Shown here piece after piece: positions 44,113 to 52,255 of a DNA stretch of 64,000 nt. This stretch comes from Promethearchaeota archaeon (GTDB lineage Archaea > Asgardarchaeota > Lokiarchaeia > Sigyniarchaeales > SOKP01). The stretch's first letter is position 1; each line of letters opens with the position of its first letter. The stretch spans positions 1 to 64,000 of the forward strand of contig JAFGOA010000080.1 of the NCBI GenBank assembly GCA_016926735.1. The letters run 5' to 3'. The notes below the pieces were generated by a model. That model saw nothing but the letters and a program-made list of their open reading frames with translations. It was not told the origin of the DNA and searched no databases. A program made the translations under genes and the position numbers.

Positions 44113-45981
44113 ATGCCAATAAATTGGAATATAGAAGTAATTTCTGCTCTAATAGGTTTTTTTTTCTTTTTGGGATTTAGCTTGTTATTTCTATATCTAT
44201 CAATAAAAAATAAAAATAAGATTTATTTTTCATTGTTTTTTGTCTTTCTCATTTTTACATTCTTTCATATCCTTGAAGCAATGGCTTACCTTTTTCTCAA
44301 TTTTGAAATTAAACGTTTAAGTGCCATTATGTATTCATTAGGATTGTTTACATTAATACTAATCGTAGATTTCGTTTCTAAAGATAAAATAACTTTATGG
44401 AAAAGTATTTTATCAAGTTTTATAATAGGTTGCACTGTTGTATTAGCATTTATTCCAGAAAATATTGTTCTTTATAATCATGAAATCTTTGGATATCCAA
44501 CTTTAGCTTTTTCTGGGGTTTTAAATTATATTAATATTTTTGCATTATTCCTAGTTATATTTCAATTACTTCTATGGTTTTTTAAAGTATGGAAAAATTC
44601 TCCTTCTGAAATAAAAAACCAAGCATTTTTTCTTTTTATTATAGTCATAACCTTCTTTATTTCTATATTTATTATATATTTAACAGGTTTGTGGTTAATA
44701 TTCCCCCTAGGGTATCTTATTGCAGCAGGGTTAATCTCGATAATAATTGTATTTGTACTAAGATATCCAAAACTCTTACATATTTTATCATTTTCTACAT
44801 ATAGGATCATAGTAATTTCAAATATTTCTGGAAACCTATTATTTAATTTATCATGGAATCTTAAAAGTGAAAATCCTGATGAAGAACAAATAATACTTGC
44901 CAAATGGATACCAATTATCCAACACTTAGATATTAAATTCGATAATTCTATAAAAGTATCCGAAATAATACTTAAAAATAATATATTACATTTTAAACGT
45001 GGAGAATATATAACCGCCATTTTTCTCTCTAAAACATCTACTTTTGCCCTTAAAGATGTTTTAAATAACTTTGTTGAAGGTTTTGAGAAAAAATATAACT
45101 TATTGCTCAAAACAGGTATGGATAATAGCTCTTATTATTGTGATGCTATTGAATTAATCGATAAATTTTTTCCTTTAGGTATTATATCACCAATAAATTC
45201 TGATGATTCTTTAAGTAATTATTTGGAAGTTCTAATAAAACAGCGTACTGATAAATTAAAGAAATTAAGTCAAGAATATAAAGAAGCTAATAGATTAAAA
45301 TCACTCTTTATTGCTTCGATGAGTCATGAACTACGTACACCGCTCAATTCTATTATAGGGTTTTCGGAATTAATTCTCTCAGATCCTTTTAATCATTTGG
45401 ATGACACATTAAAGGATTATATCCAATGTATATCTGAAGAAGGGATCTATTTATTGGATCTAATAAATAGAATACTTGATATTTCTAAAATTGAAGCTGG
45501 AAAACTTGAAATATATCCTACTGAATTTGAATTAAAGGATCTAATAGAATCTATAACACAAATGTTATCAGTGAAAATCAAAGAGAAAAATTTAAAATTA
45601 ATCTATAAAATACCAGATTCTATAATTCTTTTTTCTGACATAAATAGAGTAAGACAAATTTTGATAAATTTGATTCAAAATGCAATAAAATTCTCAGATA
45701 AACCAGCTAATATAAAAATTGAAGTGGAATTAAAAGAAAAATTTGTAGAAATTCATATAATTGACTATGGAATAGGGATTTCAAAAAATAATCTTAATAA
45801 ATTATTTCAACCTTTTCAACAAATTGATATGTCTGACTCAAGAAAATATAGTGGTACTGGATTAGGTTTATATCTCTCTAAAAAGATTGTTAAGCTTCTT
45901 GGTGGAAAAATTTACGCTAAAAGTGAATTTGGTAAAGGAAGTGATTTTTATTTTACTATTTTAAAAGAACTTAAGTTTTAA
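44113..45981 (+). CDS. Membrane histidine kinase with 7TM-type N-terminus and longin-like middle domain
   Basis: Sensor kinase, 622 aa. Residues 1-225 have about seven transmembrane helices, resembling the 7TM histidine-kinase N-terminus. Residues about 230-355 (RIIVISNISGNLLFNLSWNL, then LKNNILHFKRGEYITAIFLS, then FVEGFEKKY) have the strand-strand-helix pattern of a longin/roadblock-like domain. The HisKA helix carries SMSHELRTPLNSIIGF with His405; HATPase motifs include RQILINLIQNAIKF, DYGIGIS and GTGLGLYLS. Domain order TM-longin-HisKA-HATPase is unusual. A response regulator lies convergently 9 bases from its stop and is a likely partner. First gene of the signalling island. Confidence 0.85.
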   Translation: MPINWNIEVISALIGFFFFLGFSLLFLYLSIKNKNKIYFSLFFVFLIFTFFHILEAMAYLFLNFEIKRLSAIMYSLGLFTLILIVDFVSKDKITLWKSILSSFIIGCTVVLAFIPENIVLYNHEIFGYPTLAFSGVLNYINIFALFLVIFQLLLWFFKVWKNSPSEIKNQAFFLFIIVITFFISIFIIYLTGLWLIFPLGYLIAAGLISIIIVFVLRYPKLLHILSFSTYRIIVISNISGNLLFNLSWNLKSENPDEEQIILAKWIPIIQHLDIKFDNSIKVSEIILKNNILHFKRGEYITAIFLSKTSTFALKDVLNNFVEGFEKKYNLLLKTGMDNSSYYCDAIELIDKFFPLGIISPINSDDSLSNYLEVLIKQRTDKLKKLSQEYKEANRLKSLFIASMSHELRTPLNSIIGFSELILSDPFNHLDDTLKDYIQCISEEGIYLLDLINRILDISKIEAGKLEIYPTEFELKDLIESITQMLSVKIKEKNLKLIYKIPDSIILFSDINRVRQILINLIQNAIKFSDKPANIKIEVELKEKFVEIHIIDYGIGISKNNLNKLFQPFQQIDMSDSRKYSGTGLGLYLSKKIVKLLGGKIYAKSEFGKGSDFYFTILKELKF

Positions 45982-45990
45982 TTATAACTT

Positions 45991-46353
45991 TTATAGATAT
46001 TGTCTCAGTTTTTCCTTAAAATCTAAAACTCTTATTGGTTTTGTGATATATTCATTAAAACCAGCATTTAATATTCGTACTTCATCACCTTTCATAGCAT
46101 AAGCAGTAACCGCAAGTATTGGGATAGATTTAAACCTTTCAATTTTTCTTAATTCTTGACAGATTTCTATCCCTGTCATCTTTGGTAACCTAATGTCAAG
46201 AATAATTAGATCAGGACTACCAGATTTTATAAGTTCTAATCCTAAATCGCCCTCCACTTCTTCAAAAACTTCTATTTCAGGAAATTGTTTCAGAATCGCC
46301 TTATATAATTTCATATTTTTTGGATCATCTTCAACAATATATACCTTTTTCAT
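45991..46353 (-). CDS. Single-domain response regulator (CheY-like)
   Basis: A receiver domain alone, 120 aa. Acidic pair near residues 8-10 (VEDD), phospho-acceptor Asp53 in LIILDIRLPKMTG, Thr in LAVTAYAMKGD, and Lys in YITKPI. The Asp, Lys and Thr sites are all intact. It has no output domain, so it presumably acts by protein contact or in a phosphorelay. By eye it is about two-thirds identical to the response regulator at 56493, at the other end of the same island, including ELRKIERFKS and GLELIKSG. It is convergent with the 7TM kinase. Confidence 0.94.
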   Translation of the reverse strand: MKKVYIVEDDPKNMKLYKAILKQFPEIEVFEEVEGDLGLELIKSGSPDLIILDIRLPKMTGIEICQELRKIERFKSIPILAVTAYAMKGDEVRILNAGFNEYITKPIRVLDFKEKLRQYL

Positions 46354-46590
46354 TTTTATAAACTCTGCAAATAGGAATTTATGGTATTTTTTAAGTATTA
46401 AACAAAAAGTAAGAAAAATTCTAATTATATAACTTTAAGTTTTATTGATAATTGCATTATCAGATTTTTGTTATAAATAATAGAATAATATAAGAGTATA
46501 GAATATTAAATTCAACTTTTATGATATATCTACATATTATTTTTATTTATTTCTACACAAATTTAAAAATTCTGAATTAATGTTATAATA

Positions 46591-48015
46591 ATGTCAAATT
46601 CATCAAAGACAATAATCAAGTATTTCTGTGATAGATTTTTAAACTTAGAATACTATCCTGAAAACATTAAAACCATTTTAGATCTTCCTTTAGACAAATT
46701 AAAAGATACAAAGAAAGAAGAAATTTCAATATTAAACAATATTAATATTAATACTATTCGAGATTTTGCTTCTATTGATATGTCAATTTATGATACATTG
46801 TTAGAGTCATCAACCCTTACTGAAAATACTTTAAAAAAGCTTTATATTGCATCAAAACTAATTGCAAATGCTTGGGGAAAAAGAACTACCTACCTTAAAA
46901 AACCTCAAATGAAAGTAATTGTTGCCGGTTTAGATTATGCTGGAAAAACTTCTTTAATCAATAGATTAATGAATGATTATAATTATAATGATGTAATTAA
47001 TTTAGAACCAACTGTTGGAGTTAATGTAGAAGAATTCAAATCAGAAAGATTAAATCTGATTCTATGGGATTTGGGAGGACAAAAAAATCATATTGATGAA
47101 TATCTTGAAGAACCTGAAAGATTTTTTATTCAAATGGATGTATTAATTTTCGTTATAGATTCCCAAGATGATGTAAGATATGATATAGCAATAAAATATC
47201 TTAATGATTTAATAGAAATTTTAGGATATTTAGATGAATTTCCTTTTATTCTTGTACTGCTAAACAAAGCCGATACTGATATAATAAATGATCCTGATTA
47301 TCAAATCAAATTGGAATATATTACTGAAAAAGTAACTGATTTATTCATAGAACATGAAAAATCATGGATTGTGGAAATTATTCCTACAAGTATATATAAT
47401 TTTTATTCTAATACCCCTGAAATTGCAAAAAATATTAAAAATATATTTTCAAAAGATATCAGTCAACAAAAAGACGATAAACTACCAGAAATTGAAAAAA
47501 AGGTGCAAAAAATACTAGATATAAATCTCCAATTTATGGATAAAATCTCAGCTGATCTTGCGGAAATAAAAAAGATTATGTTTAGAACACTACCAACGGC
47601 TATTTCGGGTTCATTATTTGAAGTTCCATTTCAAAAAGTTTCTTTTGAAGAGCAGCCTGAAAAAAAAAAGAAAAAGAAAAAACTAAAGCCATCCAAAAAA
47701 ACTTCTATCCCTCAAGTAATCCCTTCAATTAAATTACCCCAAAAAACTCAAACTACACTACTTGATCAAATAAAAAATGTCCAATTAAAACCTCCAGCTA
47801 TATCTTCTGATCCAAATAATCCCCCAATGGCCCCACCAAAAACTCAGAGAATTGAAGGATTGAATCCTCCACCAAAATCTACAGAAAAACTCACATCTAA
47901 ATTAGAAAGTTCTCAAGAATCAAATCAAGAACCCCCTATTAATCGTGCCCAAACAAGGCAACAAATAATATCAGAATTGAAAGATTTGTTTGTTAAAAGA
48001 GGTATTGTTGGATAA
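46591..48015 (+). CDS. Arf-like GTPase with N-terminal helical domain and C-terminal coiled coil plus Pro-rich tail
   Basis: A 474-aa protein. Residues 1-100 form a helical domain with a helix-hairpin-helix look (ILNNININTIRDFASIDM, LTENTLKKLYIASKLIANAW). The G domain (about 107-290) has G1 GLDYAGKTS (113-121), switch I LEPTVGVN, G3 WDLGGQKNH and G4 LNKAD, which is Arf/Sar-type. Residues about 300-360 are a coiled coil (PEIEKKVQKILDIN), then a poly-Lys stretch and Pro-rich disordered tail, ending with the short helix ISELKDLFVKRG. The last motif recurs at the end of the GTPase at 57022 (SQLKEIFVRK). The central signalling function is inferred; the N-terminal domain has not been seen by me in other GTPases. 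Confidence 0.88.
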   Translation: MSNSSKTIIKYFCDRFLNLEYYPENIKTILDLPLDKLKDTKKEEISILNNININTIRDFASIDMSIYDTLLESSTLTENTLKKLYIASKLIANAWGKRTTYLKKPQMKVIVAGLDYAGKTSLINRLMNDYNYNDVINLEPTVGVNVEEFKSERLNLILWDLGGQKNHIDEYLEEPERFFIQMDVLIFVIDSQDDVRYDIAIKYLNDLIEILGYLDEFPFILVLLNKADTDIINDPDYQIKLEYITEKVTDLFIEHEKSWIVEIIPTSIYNFYSNTPEIAKNIKNIFSKDISQQKDDKLPEIEKKVQKILDINLQFMDKISADLAEIKKIMFRTLPTAISGSLFEVPFQKVSFEEQPEKKKKKKKLKPSKKTSIPQVIPSIKLPQKTQTTLLDQIKNVQLKPPAISSDPNNPPMAPPKTQRIEGLNPPPKSTEKLTSKLESSQESNQEPPINRAQTRQQIISELKDLFVKRGIVG

Positions 48016-48295
48016 TAAAAAGACTTATATTGCCTAAAAAATCTATGAATGTACTCCATATATCATAATAGAATAATTTAATTGAAAGTTCTATAAAGAT
48101 TTTTTTTTTCTAACTTAATAGATTTAAACTAATCAAAATCAATATATGTTTATTTTCTACTTTATAGAGGAAGATATATTAACTAAATCTAATATAAATT
48201 AATTGTTAATCTTAAAATTATAATTACTAACCAAAAGAATTATTCTTAAGATATAAAAATAATAAAAATACCAAAAAACATAATAAAATCAAAAA

Positions 48296-48937
48296 ATGCA
48301 TTCATTCAATGAATTAAATGATCTTCTTGATAATTTACCTTTTATCGTTATAATTGGAAAATATGATCATATACTTGGTCCTAGAGCTATTTTCTCTCCA
48401 ATTAAGATCGTTGATGATCAATTTATACGAAATCTACTTCGCGATGCTTTAAATACAAAAAATAAATTTGTAATTCTTAATTATGATGATTTCTATTCTC
48501 AAGTATGTAAGGTAGATGTTAAGGATGAAACTGCAAGAGGGAAAAAACAACTATATGCTATTATCTTACTAAGGCATGTCGATTATCCATTGATCCCAAC
48601 GGTCTATTTTCAAAGGATCGAAATGATATTTAGAAAACTAGGGGAAAAAAAAATACTCATTGATGATGAATCCATTTTTAATAAATTTGCTGAGGAAATT
48701 CAAAATATTTATCTTGAGAAAAATGAAATAATTCCGCTAGAATCTGCAAATCTTGAAATCAGAAGTGAGATTAATACAATAAGGGGTTTTTGTGAATTAA
48801 TTCTTGAAGAAAAAGACAAATCAGGTAAATTATCTGATGATTTAGTAATAAGATATGTCGAAATTATATTAGATTCATGTGATGATATAATTGAAACAAT
48901 AGAAAAGAATATGCATAATCAATTACAGGGAAATTAA
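48296..48937 (+). CDS. Longin-like protein with C-terminal pseudo-HisKA (phospho-acceptor His replaced by Leu153)
   Basis: A 213-aa soluble protein. Residues 10-140 look longin-like: PFIVIIGKYDHILGPRAIF (strands), then RNLLRDALNTKNKFVI, YAIILLRHVDYPLIPTVYFQ and a helix. Residues 150-207 match the dimerisation helices of the kinases in this island position by position: NLEIRSEINTIRGFCELIL corresponds to SHELRTPLNSIIGFSELIL at 44113, and the second helix (IRYVEIILDSCDDIIETI) corresponds to the second kinase helix. At the phospho-acceptor site is Leu153 instead of His, and there is no ATPase domain. It probably pairs with kinases as a scaffold or decoy. The gene is 22 bases before a Rag-like GTPase and likely co-transcribed. 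Confidence 0.7.
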   Translation: MHSFNELNDLLDNLPFIVIIGKYDHILGPRAIFSPIKIVDDQFIRNLLRDALNTKNKFVILNYDDFYSQVCKVDVKDETARGKKQLYAIILLRHVDYPLIPTVYFQRIEMIFRKLGEKKILIDDESIFNKFAEEIQNIYLEKNEIIPLESANLEIRSEINTIRGFCELILEEKDKSGKLSDDLVIRYVEIILDSCDDIIETIEKNMHNQLQGN

Positions 48938-48959
48938 TTTAAATAAGTCAAATGTAAAA

Positions 48960-49853
48960 ATGACCAATAAAAAAAAAATCATATTAGTAGGTCCTCCTGC
49001 CGCGGGGAAGACTACAATAACAAAAGTATTTTTCCAAAAATCTAACCCTAAAATTTTATTGGAAAAACCTTTAGAACCAACGAGAGGTGTACATACATCA
49101 CTTTTTTCATTATTTAACTCAGAATTAGGAATCTTTGACTTGGCTGGACAAGAAAATCAAAACTGGTTTTCAAAAGATAATGATATTTTTGAACATTCTA
49201 ATATAATAACTTGTATTTTTGATATAAATAGTTCGTTAGAAAACATAACTTCATTTTTAAATAACATAATTGATATAAAAGCAAAATTTGATTCCCTCTC
49301 AGAGTGCAAAATATTTAGTTTTCTCCATAAGATTGACACTGTAGACAATTCATACTTAAATGAGAAAATTAATGCAATTAAAAATTATTACAAAAGAAAA
49401 TTTCCTTCTAATGGATTTTATATGGAAATATTTGGCACTTCTATTGCTAAAGAAAATTATTATCCTACATTTCATATTCTTTCAAACATATTAATTTCTA
49501 TTTATCCAGAGGATAATGCATCAATAAATTTGTCTGAATATGAAAATATAAAACAAGATCTAAAAATTATTGCAAATTGTAAATTATCTGTTAAATATAA
49601 GGTTCTTAATCTCTCGAATAAATTTAATCTTAGTTTTGATGTTCTTAAATTCCATTTAGAGAGATTAGATAAGCTAGGAATGATTGAATATTTATCATAT
49701 AAGAATTTTATTCGATTAACTTATAGAAGTGAATTATTAAAAAAAGATCTAAAAAAAGAAATCGATGATATGGATAAAATCAGGGAAGATAATGATATTA
49801 AACTTTTCAATATTTTTCTAAATCTTAATAAAATCCCTTTATCAGATTTTTAA
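48960..49853 (+). CDS. Rag/Gtr-like GTPase with C-terminal winged helix
   Basis: A 297-aa protein. G1 is GPPAAGKTT (residues about 11-19), switch I is PLEPTRGVHTS, G3 is DLAGQENQNW, and G4 is HKID, the HKxD form of Rag/Gtr GTPases (instead of NKxD). The C-terminal part (residues about 195-297) lacks the usual roadblock domain and instead has CKLSVKYKVLNLSNKFNLS and LKFHLERLDKLGMIEYLSY, a winged-helix pattern with recognition helix and wing, followed by a charged tail helix. The fusion suggests DNA, RNA or protein binding regulated by GTP. It follows the longin/pseudo-HisKA gene by 22 bases. Confidence 0.85.
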   Translation: MTNKKKIILVGPPAAGKTTITKVFFQKSNPKILLEKPLEPTRGVHTSLFSLFNSELGIFDLAGQENQNWFSKDNDIFEHSNIITCIFDINSSLENITSFLNNIIDIKAKFDSLSECKIFSFLHKIDTVDNSYLNEKINAIKNYYKRKFPSNGFYMEIFGTSIAKENYYPTFHILSNILISIYPEDNASINLSEYENIKQDLKIIANCKLSVKYKVLNLSNKFNLSFDVLKFHLERLDKLGMIEYLSYKNFIRLTYRSELLKKDLKKEIDDMDKIREDNDIKLFNIFLNLNKIPLSDF

Positions 49854-50020
49854 CTTTTAATAACTCAAAAAAAATAATTAGAATTCAAAATCCATACTAA
49901 GGTTAAGTAAATTTAAATTTGACACCTTTTATAATTATGACAAAAGCATATAATAATAAATATATTGCTTTTAAACCCCAAAGATAAAAAAAAAAATTCT
50001 AAATAGAAGATAAAATTCTT

Positions 50021-52255
50021 ATGAACATTAATATTGTTAAAATTCTTTCAATTTTAGATCATATTGAAATTTTAGATTATATAAGAACAATTTTAAATTC
50101 TTCAAATAGATTCAATTATGAACTTTTTAGTTGTAATTCAATTAAAAAAGGAATGGATTTTATATCGAATTATCAGATAGATATAATAATTCTAGGATTA
50201 TATCTTCTTGATAGTAATGGATTTGAAACATTTTATAATCTAAGATTAAAAACAAGAAATATACCTATAATTCTTATAGTTTCTCAAGAAGATGAAGGAA
50301 TAGCAAAAAATGCTGTTCAATTAGGTGCCCAAGAGTATTTAATTCAAGAACAAATAAATCCAGAATTACTGGAACATTATATTTTTACAGCAATTACTAG
50401 ACATAATATGATGCTCACAATTGAATCTTTAGCTAATAAAATTCAAGAAAATGAACAATATTTAAAACAGATTATAGAAAAAAACATTGATTCAATTATA
50501 ATCACAGATAAATGTGGTAAAATTCGTTATGTAAATCCATCAGCTGAAAAACATTTTAATAAAACCAAGGAGGAATTGTTAGGACAATTATTTAAAGATT
50601 CTTCATTTAAGGAGAGAAAAATAGGTTTCAATATTATTCAAAATAATGAACTTACATCAATTTCAGAGGTCCACACTGTAGAGATAGAATGGGAAGGGCA
50701 ACCCGCATATTTTTTCTCAATAAGAGATATTTCAGAACGTAAACAAATTGAGCATATGTTAAAAGAATCTGAAAAAAAATATACTCTTTTATTCGAGAAA
50801 TCACCTCATCCTATATTAATTTTAAATTTAGAAGGTTTTATAATAGATAGTAATTCTGTAGTAGAAGAATTGATTGGATTTTCAAAAAGCCAGATTATTA
50901 ATCAAAGATATGAAAATCTAATTCTATTTCCAAAACAATATCTCCATGTTTTTAATATGATTTTTAATGCTCTAAAAGAAAATAAAATTCCTGATCCTTT
51001 AATTTTGAATATAAATAGAGAATTTAAAAAAGATCTATGGCTCAATATGAATTTTTCATTAATTAATTTAGATAATCAAAAGTTAATTTTCCTTTTAATT
51101 CAAGATATTACTGAAATACGACAATCAAAACAAGAAGTAAGAATACTTGAGCAAACTTTGCATGAAATGAATGCTCTAATAGAAAATGCTCCTTCAGCTA
51201 TTTTTTTACTACATCAAAATGGAAAAATATTAAGAGCGAATAATAAATCAAAAGAATTATTTGGTTATGAAGAAGAAGAATTTCTTAATTCTAAAATTTT
51301 GGATCTGTTTGATCCCGAATATTTAGAAATTGTAAAAAAACACTATACAAATGATATTTATGAATCATTAAAAGATAACTCTTTAGAAGCAAAAATCATA
51401 AAAAAAAATGGAGAATTTATCAATGTAGATATAGTATCAAATATCATAAAAATTGCTGATAATATAATAATACAATCATTTATTTCTGATATAACCTCAA
51501 GAAAAGATTTCGAAAGAAGTAGAGAACAATTATTGGATCAATTGATAAAATCTCTTGAGTATAAATCAAAATTTTTTGCTGCGATGTCACATGAATTGAG
51601 AACTCCTCTGAATGCAATCATAGGATTTTCGACATTATTAATTGATGGAGGATATGGTGTATTAAATGATGATCAAAAGGATTATTTAAACGATATATAT
51701 ACTGCTGCTGAGCATTTAAATGGATTAATTAATTCTATATTAGATCTCTCAAAAATTGAAATTGCTAAATTTAAATTAGAAAAAGAAGAATTTCAATTAT
51801 ATCCCATCATGCAACAAATTCATTCAATATTTAAACCCATCTATATGAAAAAAAAATTATATTTTAATTTGGAAAATGTTGATCAACATACTGTAATATT
51901 TGGAGACCAAATGAGATTCAGACAAATACTTTATAATTTAATTGATAATGCTATAAAATTTACAAGTAAAGGTGGTATAGAGGTAAAGGGATTCGAAAAA
52001 TATGATCATTGGGAATTTCAAATTATAGATTCTGGTGTTGGGATTGATAAAGAAGATTATGATGTTGTTTTTAGAGAATTTGGGAGGATTGAAAATGATC
52101 TTACCAAAGATGTAAGTGGTTCTGGCATTGGATTAGCTTTAACTAAAAGGTTAGTTGAACTTCATGGTGGAGAAATATGGTTTGAAAGTCAAAGAGGAAA
52201 AGGAACTACATTTTATTTTACGATTCCAAAAAAAAAAGGTGATAATCATAAATAG
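50021..52255 (+). CDS. PAS-domain hybrid histidine kinase with degenerate receiver
   Basis: A soluble 744-aa kinase. Residues 1-125 are receiver-like but the phospho-acceptor is Gly59 (IDIIILGLYLLDSNGFETF) and the conserved Lys is Gln (YLIQEQ), so it is a pseudo-receiver. Three PAS domains follow (about 150-240, 250-370, 380-495: for instance GKIRYVNPSAEKHF, GFIIDSNSVVEELIGF, GKILRANNKSKELFGYEEEE). HisKA contains AMSHELRTPLNAIIGF with His524; HATPase contains RQILYNLIDNAIKFT, DSGVGIDKED and GSGIGLALTKR. No transmembrane segment, so cytoplasmic sensing is likely. It overlaps the start of the next kinase by 17 bases. Confidence 0.92.
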   Translation: MNINIVKILSILDHIEILDYIRTILNSSNRFNYELFSCNSIKKGMDFISNYQIDIIILGLYLLDSNGFETFYNLRLKTRNIPIILIVSQEDEGIAKNAVQLGAQEYLIQEQINPELLEHYIFTAITRHNMMLTIESLANKIQENEQYLKQIIEKNIDSIIITDKCGKIRYVNPSAEKHFNKTKEELLGQLFKDSSFKERKIGFNIIQNNELTSISEVHTVEIEWEGQPAYFFSIRDISERKQIEHMLKESEKKYTLLFEKSPHPILILNLEGFIIDSNSVVEELIGFSKSQIINQRYENLILFPKQYLHVFNMIFNALKENKIPDPLILNINREFKKDLWLNMNFSLINLDNQKLIFLLIQDITEIRQSKQEVRILEQTLHEMNALIENAPSAIFLLHQNGKILRANNKSKELFGYEEEEFLNSKILDLFDPEYLEIVKKHYTNDIYESLKDNSLEAKIIKKNGEFINVDIVSNIIKIADNIIIQSFISDITSRKDFERSREQLLDQLIKSLEYKSKFFAAMSHELRTPLNAIIGFSTLLIDGGYGVLNDDQKDYLNDIYTAAEHLNGLINSILDLSKIEIAKFKLEKEEFQLYPIMQQIHSIFKPIYMKKKLYFNLENVDQHTVIFGDQMRFRQILYNLIDNAIKFTSKGGIEVKGFEKYDHWEFQIIDSGVGIDKEDYDVVFREFGRIENDLTKDVSGSGIGLALTKRLVELHGGEIWFESQRGKGTTFYFTIPKKKGDNHK

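Noticed and set aside
44562-45110. Minus-strand frame of 182 codons inside the 7TM kinase gene
   Set aside because: A shadow of the kinase's membrane and longin-like region, with no recognisable domain.
52155-52238. Longer start for the multi-PAS kinase
   Set aside because: It would overlap the preceding kinase by 100 bases in another frame; GTG at 52239 gives a natural short overlap.
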